Assembly: GCA_964501185.1 (NCBI GenBank)
Contig: CAZCRT010000039.1
Location: 1-21,821, forward strand
Source: BS150m-G50 sp964501185 [NCBI: uncultured Bacteroidia bacterium]
GTDB lineage: Bacteria > CAIWAD01 > BS150m-G50
DNA: 21,821 bases
Direction: 5' to 3'
Positions 1 to 7,966 of the stretch are shown here, piece by piece; the stretch's first letter is position 1; the number at the start of each line of letters is the position of its first letter. The notes under the pieces were generated by a model. That model was not told the DNA's origin, did not search any database, and saw only the letters and a program-made list of their open reading frames with translations. The position numbers and the translations under genes are program-made.

Positions 1-271
1 TTATCTGTGGATCATCAGGATTATGATGGCACTGATCACAATCCTCCCCGGCTGTGTCACCATCGTGACATTCGGTACAGAAGCTCATTTCCGGCATCAG
101 GTTATCGAGGCCTGAATCACTGTTGTTGGCACCGATATGGCACTGATCGCACTCAACACCCATATCATCTACATGGAAAGCATGAGGAAAAATAATGTCC
201 ATATCCCCGGAAGCAATCAGCGACAGAGGAAACAGCAACAGGAAGCAAACTGGCAATAGGCGCTGTTTCAT
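1..271 (-). CDS. Small periplasmic multiheme c-type cytochrome, partial (C-terminus beyond left edge)
   Basis: The frame opens at 271 and is still open at the left edge, so only about 90 N-terminal residues are visible. They start with a Sec-type signal peptide (MKQR then a hydrophobic run ending LSLIA-SGD). Three heme c attachment motifs follow: CDQCH, CTECH and CDQCH-H. An HAFH pair just before the first motif could supply distal histidine ligands, as in small c7/c3-type cytochromes. The start codon overlaps the stop of the upstream beta-barrel gene by ATGA and has GGAGG six bases upstream, so translation is probably coupled to the barrel. Inference: a periplasmic electron carrier that feeds or drains the barrel-associated conduit. 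The total heme number is unknown because the gene is cut. Confidence 0.85.
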   Translation of the reverse strand, partial: MKQRLLPVCFLLLFPLSLIASGDMDIIFPHAFHVDDMGVECDQCHIGANNSDSGLDNLMPEMSFCTECHDGDTAGEDCDQCHHNPDDPQI

Positions 272-1515
272 AACCGACCTCCGAAGTTGTAGCGTAGCGT
301 TACTACATTTCGTAATTGTCCATCCCAGGCATTATGCTTATCAGCATCCAGGAAATTGCTGAGGTGATACATCTGCCATTTCAGGTGCAGACTGCGCCAG
401 TTCCAGGCAATACCCAGATTGCTGCCGTAGAGCATTCCCTGTTCACGGACTGATTCATCATCATCACTGGCGAAATTGGTTGCAGATTCATACTCAAGTA
501 TGTTCATACCACCACTGATCCGCAAACCGTAACCTGGCTCAACAGCCAGAGCAGCGGTTGCCTGCCAGCGATCGCGGTCAGCCCCGAAGGTTTTTACCGC
601 TCCGAGATCAATCCAGCGCCATCCAACCGTAAAGCGGGTATGATACCATTCCTGATCAGCAGTAACAGTTGCCAGTTGTGATAGATGAAAGCGCCAGTCC
701 TGCTGCCGATACATCATTGCCAACCGCATGCTGTCGTACATACGGGGCAGAATTTCCATATTACCTACACTCACACTGGAAGGCGCTGCCAGCCGGTAAC
801 GCCCTGTGAATAACAGGTTGCGGCTGAATCGACGGGACAGATATACCTGACATTCCTGTGTCCGTTTGTCATCTATGCTGAAGAGGTACAACGCCCGGGT
901 GCGAATACCAAAGAGGGGTGGTGCCTTCAGCTCACCACCGACAGTTATACCCCCGTTTTCAGAACCATCCCAGAGTGTCATCAAAGAATAGCGATGACCG
1001 CCGGAACGACCGTTATAACGGACATTAGCTATCAGATCCTCGCTATCATAACTCAACATGTCAGAAGGCTTAAATCTGTAACCGGAAGTGACTCTGATGC
1101 CTGTACCTGCATTCAATCTCCATTGCAGATCAATTCCGTCAACTTTCAATGGCAGCGCTAACTGAAACGGGGAAATACGGCCGGCTTCAATCTGCAATGA
1201 TCCTTCCGCAGAGCGCCAGCGCAAAGCTGCCTGCAGCAGATCAAAACGGTTAAGGCTGTCATTTCCCTGGAAATCAATCGTAGTTCGCAGACGTGTCTTG
1301 AACTGCACACGGGGTGAAAACCGCAGGCGCAATGAAGCGCTGTCGAAATTCCGCAATAATGCTGTATCCGTATCATCACCGGATGCTGTGGTTTCCAACC
1401 TGTCGGCAGTACCGGAAGCGTGATACAATCCGGAGTTCACATATCCGTCATACTGTAAGGCCAGTACCGGAAGTGTAAACAGCAACAGAAGCAGCAGGGT
1501 TGTTAGTCTCTTCAT
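268..1515 (-). CDS. Outer-membrane beta-barrel (porin-like) protein of a cytochrome cluster
   Basis: This 415-residue protein has a signal peptide (MKRL, leucine-rich core, cleavage near PVLA-LQ). The remainder alternates polar and aromatic or hydrophobic residues with many Tyr, Trp and Arg, typical of transmembrane beta-strands. It ends in a strand-like VVTLRYNF followed by GGRL, so the usual terminal aromatic residue is four positions from the end. It has no heme motif. I do not recognise a precise family. Its position between a rhodanese lipoprotein and a periplasmic cytochrome gene suggests the barrel of a porin-cytochrome conduit, comparable in composition to the ext clusters of Geobacter. 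The SD AAAGGTG precedes the ATG. The next gene starts inside its stop codon. A specific substrate porin is the alternative. Confidence 0.75.
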   Translation of the reverse strand: MKRLTTLLLLLLFTLPVLALQYDGYVNSGLYHASGTADRLETTASGDDTDTALLRNFDSASLRLRFSPRVQFKTRLRTTIDFQGNDSLNRFDLLQAALRWRSAEGSLQIEAGRISPFQLALPLKVDGIDLQWRLNAGTGIRVTSGYRFKPSDMLSYDSEDLIANVRYNGRSGGHRYSLMTLWDGSENGGITVGGELKAPPLFGIRTRALYLFSIDDKRTQECQVYLSRRFSRNLLFTGRYRLAAPSSVSVGNMEILPRMYDSMRLAMMYRQQDWRFHLSQLATVTADQEWYHTRFTVGWRWIDLGAVKTFGADRDRWQATAALAVEPGYGLRISGGMNILEYESATNFASDDDESVREQGMLYGSNLGIAWNWRSLHLKWQMYHLSNFLDADKHNAWDGQLRNVVTLRYNFGGRL

Positions 1516-1575
1516 TTGTCACCTTTCAAAAAGGTCTCAAAAGCAGAACTGTAGTTTCGTGGCTTAAAGATATTC

Positions 1576-1621
1576 CGAGGCCTGTTAAGTAATCCGGAGT
1601 CAGTTAGCACTCCGAACCTCG
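1576..1621 (-). other. Possible structured leader upstream of the beta-barrel gene
   Basis: In the gap before the barrel gene, CGGAGT (1595-1600) pairs with ACTCCG (1609-1614) over an 8-nt loop. An outer CGAGG (1576-1580) pairs with CCTCG (1617-1621) around it. The nested arrangement is a plausible folded 5' leader 60-105 nt upstream of the ATG. No known riboswitch consensus was recognised and no U-run follows. Confidence 0.25.
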
Positions 1622-1660
1622 CTGTTATTTCCCTTTACGTTCTTTACGCAAACGCTATAG

Positions 1661-1790
1661 CAAAATGTGTTTCACAAACACACACACCACGATGTATCTT
1701 GAGCATAACTAATTACTGAAGCGATGCCGGCAAAACGTTACCAAGCCTCATACTATACAGACCAGCATCGAAACAAAGCCACGCTTCAGG
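1661..1790. repeat. Dispersed palindromic repeat, copy A (about 130 bp)
   Basis: This segment is clearly related to 19059-19190. Shared blocks include ATCTTGAG, AACTAAT, AAGCG, AAACGTT, CCAGCATC and AGCCACGCT. Internal pairing is visible: GTGTTT/AAACAC around a CAC loop, and CTGAAGCG near 1716 with CGCTTCAG near 1789, enclosing CGATGCCGG/CCAGCATCG. It lies between the rhodanese gene terminator and the barrel gene. It encodes no protein that I can see. It could be a MITE-like or REP-like element, or a small structured RNA. Confidence 0.65.
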
Positions 1791-1795
1791 GTAAG

Positions 1796-1832
1796 GAAAA
1801 ACTGGTGCGCCCCGTCAAGGAACGCACCAGTT
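1796..1832 (-). terminator. Rho-independent terminator after the rhodanese lipoprotein gene
   Basis: On the minus strand a perfect 10-bp stem AACTGGTGCG/CGCACCAGTT with a 13-nt loop is followed directly by a T-run. It starts about 20 nt after the rhodanese gene stop. It separates the cytochrome-rhodanese transcript from the barrel-cytochrome pair, which may then have its own promoter in 1516-1795. I could not identify that promoter with confidence. Confidence 0.8.
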
Positions 1833-1851
1833 TGTATTCAACTTTGCTATT

Positions 1852-3735
1852 CTACCAACCGGGCCACGTATGTGACTCCAGCTCATCATAGATCATAGCA
1901 TTGGCGCCAAACTTAAGATCAACAATATCATAACCAACAACAGTCATATAGGCTGCTACCGCGGCACCGGTCTGTCCGGTCCAGCAGTAGATAACATTCT
2001 GCACATCAGGTGAGAAGGCAGACAGGTTTTCAGCAACTGTCAGGGTATAGGGGGTAACCTGCAGAGCACCGGCAATATGACCGTAATGGTCATAATCGGT
2101 CAGGCCCCAGTAATTGACAACATTGTAGATGGTAGGATCAGTCATCACTGTCGCGGCAGTAATCATACGTGGCCATGCTTCAATGGCGTCACCAACCTTG
2201 GTAGCCAGGATGTCAAGACCGGTATCAAAACCGGTAGCGAGAACCGGGAAGTCATAAGTAGGCAACTCAGGAGCTGCATCGTTAACCCAGTTAACATCAT
2301 CAGCGTAAGCATTGGAGATGTTAGCGGTCCAGCGATCATGTTCTTCAGCAACACCACTCATACCCCATTTCAGCACGTAGGCTTCATAACCCAGCAGACG
2401 CAGCAGCATATGCGCGTAGGAAGCAGACTGACCTGTATAGCAAACCATCAGGATCGGACCGGTGACACCGTCAACCTCAACCAGCATGGTGGCCATGGTC
2501 GCGTTGACTGCGTTTTCCAGATGATCCAGGTCATATTCGCTGTTGACATCATTGAAATCGTCAGCGGAACGAATATCCAGAATGAAATAATCAGCAATAT
2601 CAATGCTGGCATAAGTGACAATCCAACCGCTCATGTCGTTGACCCAGTTGTCTCCACCTTCGAGGTATTCGGTCAGGATTTCGAACTCGGTAGCTTCCGG
2701 TGCGGTTTCTACATACTCCAGTTCTGGAACAGTAGTCTCATCCCACTTATGACCGGTGAGTTGATCGTAGACCATGGCATTAACACCGAACTTGACATCT
2801 ACAGCATCGTAGCCGAGAATGTTAAGGAAAGCGGCGATCTGGCTGCCATGCTGACCGGTCCAACAGTAAACAGCGATGGTCTTGTCGGTAGGCAGGGTGT
2901 AGAGATCCTCGGTAGTCTGCAGACTCATGTTGGGGGTATACTGGTAAGCACCGTCGATATGCCCGGCGGGGCAGCCACCGTTGCCGAGGTAATCCTCTTC
3001 ACCGAAGTAATTTACGATGTAGTAGTCATCCAGAGCGGCAAACAGATTAGCAACTGTAACTCCTGCCAGTCCACCAGACAGCATGGTTGAAACACGATCG
3101 GCCAGGATCGCTTCACCGGTATCCAGTGCGGTGTCAATGACAGGTGAATCACCGTCAGCCGGCAGTTCCGGAGCAGCGTCGGTAACAAAGCTGTCACCGT
3201 GGTCTGAACCTGTGTGGCTGGTCCAGAGGTCGAAATCTGTATGCCAACCGCTCATTCCCCACTTCAATGAGTAGGCATTATACCCCATCAGGTTCAGGGC
3301 CAGAACGGCATGACCGGCATCATGACCGGTATAGCATGCGACCAGCACCGGACCGGTAACGCTCTCATCAGCGCAATAAGTGACGACATCAGCCAGAGCA
3401 ACATTCACTGCTCCCTCTATATGGCCTTCGTCATAATCGTGTACACCATTTGCACCTGGGGTACCGGGACCATACTTGTCAGACATACGGATGTCAAGGA
3501 TCGTGTAGTACTCTGGATCCGATTCCAGATTGGTGTGGACGGCATCAGCGCTGATAACCTTGGGTGCTGCATCAGTTACGTAATTGCCACCGGTGTCTTC
3601 CAGATAATCAATCAGCAGCTGAAAAGCAGCATTGACTACCGGGTCATCATCATCGTCTTCGTCTTTCTTGGCACAGCCTGTAAACAGTGCCAATACCAGC
3701 ATTGCCAGTAATGAAATGTTCCAAAACTTCTTCAT
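1852..3735 (-). CDS. Lipoprotein with four rhodanese domains
   Basis: This 627-residue protein has a lipoprotein signal peptide with lipobox LFTGC (Cys21), followed by an acidic stretch of Asp/Glu. Four rhodanese-like domains follow, each with a predicted active-site loop: CYTGH (Cys134), CWTGQHG (Cys291), CYTGQ (Cys432) and CWTGQTG (Cys584). Domains 1 and 3 resemble each other (ILDIR, CYTG, LKWGMSG), as do 2 and 4 (VNY, CWTG, KFGANAM or KFGVNAM), so an ancestral pair was duplicated. Rhodaneses carry sulfane sulfur, or selenium, on the loop cysteine. Anchoring to a membrane outside the cytoplasm is implied by the lipobox. Rhodanese lipoproteins accompany porin-cytochrome clusters in Geobacter (ExtH type), and the neighbours here match that pattern. 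SD AGGAG lies 9 nt before the ATG. The gene starts 59 nt after the large cytochrome gene and probably shares its operon. Confidence 0.9.
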   Translation of the reverse strand: MKKFWNISLLAMLVLALFTGCAKKDEDDDDDPVVNAAFQLLIDYLEDTGGNYVTDAAPKVISADAVHTNLESDPEYYTILDIRMSDKYGPGTPGANGVHDYDEGHIEGAVNVALADVVTYCADESVTGPVLVACYTGHDAGHAVLALNLMGYNAYSLKWGMSGWHTDFDLWTSHTGSDHGDSFVTDAAPELPADGDSPVIDTALDTGEAILADRVSTMLSGGLAGVTVANLFAALDDYYIVNYFGEEDYLGNGGCPAGHIDGAYQYTPNMSLQTTEDLYTLPTDKTIAVYCWTGQHGSQIAAFLNILGYDAVDVKFGVNAMVYDQLTGHKWDETTVPELEYVETAPEATEFEILTEYLEGGDNWVNDMSGWIVTYASIDIADYFILDIRSADDFNDVNSEYDLDHLENAVNATMATMLVEVDGVTGPILMVCYTGQSASYAHMLLRLLGYEAYVLKWGMSGVAEEHDRWTANISNAYADDVNWVNDAAPELPTYDFPVLATGFDTGLDILATKVGDAIEAWPRMITAATVMTDPTIYNVVNYWGLTDYDHYGHIAGALQVTPYTLTVAENLSAFSPDVQNVIYCWTGQTGAAVAAYMTVVGYDIVDLKFGANAMIYDELESHTWPGW

Positions 3736-3794
3736 TATACATTCTCCTATATCGTTTTAAAAACTAAAAACAGGTGAAACTAGTTGTTAGTGAA

Positions 3795-5372
3795 TCACTC
3801 TATCCAGTTATCAGGAACAACACCGTCAACGATCACTTCCATGTTAGCAGAAGGATCATCAACATAGTGTGGATCAGCCAGATCGGTCTGTGTCAGATAC
3901 AGCTCCCTGTTTTGCGGGAGGAACTCACCTGTGAACATATCCTGAAGGTGACAGTAGACAAAACAGGTCATAACATCAGGCTCCTCATCAGGACCATCTA
4001 CTGAACCGGCAGTCTGTCTGGTCCATTGCTGACTGTTATGCGGGGAAGTATACTTCCAGTTGGGGATCTCATCATAAGCGCCCAATTCCGGCAGTCCCCA
4101 GGGGGCATATGTATCCCTTGCCACCGGAATATGCCGTACAACAACATACTTGCCCTTATCGTTCTCTGCATTGTTGACATTGTTGCCGATTTTGAATGTG
4201 GTGTAAGGATTGCGTTCGTGGTACTCCTCATCCTGTGTCCAGACCCCGCTGACATGACAGGCATCACAATTGTTATACTCCTGTGAATGGCAGACATAGC
4301 AATCCAGACGCCTGTTGTCAGCAACATCACTGTTGCCTTCAAGTATCTCTGCAGGCCAATGATACTGATGATAGATGTTGGCCGGGTCACTGGGTGGTGA
4401 ACTCTGCAGGTGGCACTGGGTGCAGGCCGGGGTTTCTGCGCTCCGGTCATAACGGCCGCTGCGCATCGAACCATCAGCGTGCATCTCATCACCGCTGTGG
4501 CAGATATATGTACAGGAATTTGTTTCCCCCTGCCAGGCACTGTTGTGAACATCACGTCTCACACCCGCAATCGATCCCTCAAAATCAACCCCTACCCTGC
4601 TGCCATGACAGGCCTCACAGTTATTCTCCTTGTCAGGTGTTGCCAGGAATCTATGGTTATCCACCAGTCCGCCATGTACTGAATTTGGACGACTTATGTG
4701 GCAGTCACCACAGGTGGCGTGACAGGAGGTGCATTCGGCGTTAAATTCAGTCTGGATATCAGCGGGACAGGAGGCAAAGTCGGCGTAACCGGCACGATCA
4801 GCCAGCTGTTGTCGCTCACCCCAGATGTTCAGGTGCATACTGCCGGCAAAGCTGGTAGCGATGCCGGGGTGGCATTCGCTGTTACCACAACCGCTTACCG
4901 GGTTAGCGGAAGGATCAGCCAGAAAATCGGAAGCATGGGCGTCATTAGAGTTGGCGGCTTCCGGGTCACCACCGTGACATTTCGCACAACCTATCTCCCC
5001 ATGATTTTCTTCCAATCCTGCGAAACTGGTATGATCACCAAGATCGATGTACTTCAGCATGTAGGGAGGCAACGCCTCCACATCACCACCTCAACCACCG
5101 CCGCCACCCTCATCACCCGGAACTACTTCACCCAGCATCGCAATCATGATAGCTTCATTCGTGTGACAGTTTATACAGGAGCTGTTAGCCATCTCCAGAC
5201 GATCCTGATCATCGAGATCGGCAAACCGGGAACAGCCAACTGCTGCAATAAGCAACAGAGTCGACATTATCAGGAGCTTGCTGAAAGTGATACTGCTCCG
5301 CTGATGATGTTCAACATCATTACCCGGAGTTACTTCTGCCAGAGGGATATTGGGTGTAGGGGTGCTTTTCAT
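3795..5372 (-). CDS. Multiheme c-type cytochrome lipoprotein, read through an in-frame UGA (candidate selenoprotein)
   Basis: Two open segments (5091-5372, 93 codons; 3795-5081, 428 codons) lie in one frame, separated only by UGA (5093-5091) and GGT GGT GAT. Together they give 525 residues. The N-terminus has a long n-region, a hydrophobic segment and a lipobox-like AAVGC (Cys47), then CINCH (66-70). The UGA is residue 94, between five and two glycines. The second part has seven CXXCH motifs (CAKCH, CTSCH, CGDCH, CEACH, CTQCH, CYVCH, CDACH) plus the unusual CGNSECH, CTYICH and CFVYCH. That gives up to eleven hemes. The second segment alone lacks a signal peptide, although cytochrome c maturation is extracytoplasmic, which argues for readthrough. 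A SECIS-like hairpin follows the UGA. SD AGGAG precedes the start at 5372. Alternatives are a Gly-to-stop nonsense mutation, a sequence error (GGA to TGA), or reinitiation at GTG 5081. The heme protein call is firm; selenocysteine is inference. Confidence 0.8.
5060..5093 (-). promoter_or_regulatory. Candidate bacterial SECIS element with its UGA codon
   Basis: UGA occupies 5093-5091. Seventeen nucleotides lie between it and the apical loop. The stem is GGAGGC (5079-5074) with GCCUCC (5070-5065) and the loop is GUU (5073-5071). UGU (5082-5080) can pair with ACA (5062-5060) across a 2-nt bulge. The published bacterial SECIS model asks for a short stem, a loop of 3-14 nt with G in the first two positions, and about 16-37 nt between UGA and loop. 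All these points are met. A chance palindrome in a GC-rich glycine linker remains possible. Confidence 0.6.
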
Positions 5373-5973
5373 CTGTCTCCTGCCCTGCGTTTTACTTAGC
5401 TAATGCACTAAGTGTTCCAGAAAAGATGATAACAAAGTTGCAGCCTTCTGAAATGTATAAACCAGAAGACTTGTAAACAATATAATCAAACCTGCGTACA
5501 GATCATGTCCTGCAGATTAAAACCTTTTGAAGCAGCTTCAGAACAGGATTGATCATCAGATTTAATCGTTTCAACATATGAACGATATAAATATATTAGG
5601 AATAAGCTTTCGACCAAGAAAAAACGACTGCTCCACACCCTCCGATTCTCAATCCACACAGGCCGTCTCAGCCCCCGGGCACACTTTTCCTCTATTGCGG
5701 CAGTAATAGCCTTGCAAACAGTAAAAAAGTTATACTCCGGCCAAAGCTCTCTTTTGTAACTGTCGCAAATTCAAATCCTTAACTTCCAGAGTTCCTGACT
5801 CTGCAAACTGGCACACTGATTGCCATCCTGATATCAACAGAGCAAATCAGTTGATAGTGCACTCTGATAAATTAAATCCGGGTGCTATTTCAACTGGCTT
5901 ATCCGAACGATCAGGTTTAACATGTTGCCGTGTTTCATAAACAGAGCAACTGTGACTTGAAAGGACTTTTTGT
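5373..5973. promoter_or_regulatory. Divergent intergenic region with an inverted repeat
   Basis: This stretch separates the minus-strand cytochrome operon from the plus-strand AAA+ gene and contains no convincing gene. Promoters for both directions are expected here, but I saw no hexamer pair good enough to call. An operator-like inverted repeat TATCAAC (5832-5838) and GTTGATA (5850-5856) with an 11-nt gap lies about 120 nt upstream of the AAA+ start. The stretch 5560-5600 is AT-rich. Confidence 0.4.
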
Positions 5974-7533
5974 ATGAACCCGATCGACCCACCCGCCGGC
6001 TTTAATGATTACATTAACAAGCTGGAAAAGGAGCTGAAGGCAAACGCTGTTCCGGAAGGGGATACTGTGCCCCCTGCTCCTGATACCGATGAGGATAGTT
6101 TTGATGATTTCCAACTCCAGCCCAGTGAGATGGTTGAATATCTGAATCACTATGTTATCGACCAGAAGGAGGCTGTCTCCATTCTGGGAACCAAAATCTG
6201 CACTCACTTTAACCGTATCAAGTTGCTGCAGAAGCAGACTCCCGTCGGATTGGTAAAAAGCAATATCATGATGATCGGCCCTACCGGTGTAGGGAAAACT
6301 TTCATTATCAAGCTGATTGCCGACAAGCTGAAAGTACCCTTTGTCAAAGGGGATGCTACCAAATTTTCTGAAACAGGTTATGTCGGTGGGGATGTCGACG
6401 ACCTGGTGCGGGAGCTGGTCAAACAGGCGGATGGTGATCTGGAAAGAGCTTCCCACGGTATCATCTATATTGATGAGATTGACAAGATAGCTTCTACAGT
6501 AAAAATGGGTGTGCGGGATGTTTCCGGTTCCGGAGTACAACGCAACCTGCTGAAACTGATGGAGGAGACAGAAGTCAACCTGAAACCGGCTCATGACTTT
6601 GCCGCTCAGATGGAAGCGGTCATCCAGACACAGCGAACCGGCAAAGCACCACATAAGACTGTCAACACACGCAACATACTCTTTGTGGTTTCCGGCGCTT
6701 TCCAGGGATTGACCGATGTCATCCGTAAACGCCTGAGTCAGCAACCAATGGGCTTCCAGCGGGATCTGCAACCGACTGACCTGAAGGAAGAGGACTACCT
6801 GCGTCAGGCAACTGCTGATGATTTCATCCAGTATGGCTTTGAGAGCGAGTTTATCGGACGTCTACCTATCACAGCCGTACTCAATCACCTGAATGAAAAA
6901 TCTCTTTACAAAATACTGAAGAATCCGGAAGCAGCAGTCATCCGTGGCAAGCAGATCGACTTCGCTGCATACAACATCGATATTGACTTCACTGACGAAG
7001 CGTTGCAGGAGATAGCCAGGCGTGCTGCTCTGGCTGAAACCGGTGCACGCAGCCTGACCCGAATTATCGAATCAGCATTGATTCCCTATGAGGAGAAACT
7101 GCCCGGTGCCGGATTGAGCAAACTGACAGTTGACGATGTCCTGATTGAAGATCCTGAGGGAGAACTTATGAACCGGCTGGTAGAGGGTGGTATCGCGCAC
7201 TTCAGCGAGCGTTTTGCGGCCGATTACAGTATTGAACTTGAATTTGATGACAGCGCCCGTGATTATCTGGCTGAAATTCACATTCGCGACGGGATCAGCA
7301 TTCCACTGCTGCTTACCGGGATGTTGAAAGACTTCGCATATGGGTTGAAGTTGATGAACCGGACCAGCCAGGCTATCAGCGGGGACATCCTGCGCAATCC
7401 GCGTGATTGGATGGATCGTCTGATCAAGGAATCCTACAGCGCACAGGAGCAGCAGGAACTACCACCCGGTACGCCTCCGGCAGATGATGCCACCGGGAAA
7501 GATGAGGGTGATGTTTCTGATGCTGGAGCATAG
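5974..7533 (+). CDS. ClpX-like AAA+ unfoldase lacking the zinc-binding domain
   Basis: This 519-residue protein has an acidic N-terminal region of about 50 residues without the four-cysteine zinc domain of ClpX. A full ClpX-type AAA+ core follows: Walker A GPTGVGKT (102-109), pore-1 loop GYVG (135-138), Walker B IIYIDEID (163-170), pore-2 RDVSGSGVQ (181-189), sensor 1 VVSGAF, arginine finger in EFIGRLP (Arg296) and sensor 2 TGAR (Arg359). MGF at 259-261 sits where ClpX has its ClpP-docking IGF tripeptide. The region corresponding to the ClpX RKH loop differs. After about residue 395 an additional domain of some 90 residues and a polar tail have no ClpX counterpart. The SD AAAGGA lies upstream of the ATG. 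The role is inferred: ATP-driven unfolding or remodelling of a specific client, possibly the product of the next gene, with or without ClpP. Confidence 0.85.
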   Translation: MNPIDPPAGFNDYINKLEKELKANAVPEGDTVPPAPDTDEDSFDDFQLQPSEMVEYLNHYVIDQKEAVSILGTKICTHFNRIKLLQKQTPVGLVKSNIMMIGPTGVGKTFIIKLIADKLKVPFVKGDATKFSETGYVGGDVDDLVRELVKQADGDLERASHGIIYIDEIDKIASTVKMGVRDVSGSGVQRNLLKLMEETEVNLKPAHDFAAQMEAVIQTQRTGKAPHKTVNTRNILFVVSGAFQGLTDVIRKRLSQQPMGFQRDLQPTDLKEEDYLRQATADDFIQYGFESEFIGRLPITAVLNHLNEKSLYKILKNPEAAVIRGKQIDFAAYNIDIDFTDEALQEIARRAALAETGARSLTRIIESALIPYEEKLPGAGLSKLTVDDVLIEDPEGELMNRLVEGGIAHFSERFAADYSIELEFDDSARDYLAEIHIRDGISIPLLLTGMLKDFAYGLKLMNRTSQAISGDILRNPRDWMDRLIKESYSAQEQQELPPGTPPADDATGKDEGDVSDAGA

Positions 7534-7552
7534 ATGCTGAGCAGGTTCGCTT

Positions 7553-7960
7553 ATGAATCGGGTTAAATCCCGGTTGGAACAGAAACAACTGCAATTCAAT
7601 ATTTCAAAATATATCAACCCTGTAAACCTGGAGCTGGAAATGAATTACAGAGATGAGGATCTGATTCTGCGAACCGATGAATCACCTGAAACTACCGCGC
7701 CAACCCGTATTCCGAAGTACCAGACCTTTGAAGCCAAGCTATCCATTCTGCTGACCAACGATCAGTTACGCTTTCTGGAAGATATGGTGTCCAAGGTCAT
7801 GCGCAATCGTACTGATAAAAAGGAGCGAATCACAAAGAATTCAATTATCCGCTCACTGGTGGAGTTCATGCAGACACTGGACATTGATTACAACGATATT
7901 CCTGATGAAAAAGAGCTGGCCAAGCGTATCTTCATCGCCAGATTGCATCGGATTATGTAA
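7553..7960 (+). CDS. Ribbon-helix-helix (Arc/CopG-like) protein, partner of the AAA+ gene
   Basis: This 135-residue basic protein has residues 58-107 that read as a strand (FEAKLSILL), a helix (NDQLRFLEDMVSKVMRN), a short turn rich in Lys/Arg, and a second helix starting TKNSIIRSLVEFM. That is the strand-helix-helix layout of Arc/CopG/MetJ DNA-binding proteins. The first 55 residues and the C-terminal helix (ELAKRIFIARLHRIM) are not assigned. It starts 19 nt after the AAA+ stop, so the two are probably co-transcribed. Candidate roles are a repressor of the pair that the AAA+ enzyme removes, or a DNA-targeting adaptor. Neither is demonstrated. The fold call rests on pattern reading without an alignment. 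Confidence 0.7.
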   Translation: MNRVKSRLEQKQLQFNISKYINPVNLELEMNYRDEDLILRTDESPETTAPTRIPKYQTFEAKLSILLTNDQLRFLEDMVSKVMRNRTDKKERITKNSIIRSLVEFMQTLDIDYNDIPDEKELAKRIFIARLHRIM

Positions 7961-7966
7961 AAAACA

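Noticed and set aside
2077-3090. 337-codon plus-strand open frame opposite the rhodanese gene
   Set aside because: It is antisense to a gene with clear domains and a good SD, and its translation shows no recognisable features.
3795-5081. Independent cytochrome gene starting at GTG 5081
   Set aside because: A GAGG lies 7 nt upstream, so reinitiation is conceivable. However, the product would lack an export signal needed for heme c attachment, and the upstream segment is in the same frame.
5560-5605. AT-rich stretch as promoter for the AAA+ gene
   Set aside because: TATATT is a fair -10, but the hexamer 17 nt upstream (TTTCAA) matches the -35 consensus at only three positions and lies nearly 400 nt from the start.
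5935-6771. 278-codon minus-strand open frame opposite the AAA+ gene
   Set aside because: It is antisense to intact Walker and pore motifs and shows no coherent family signature.
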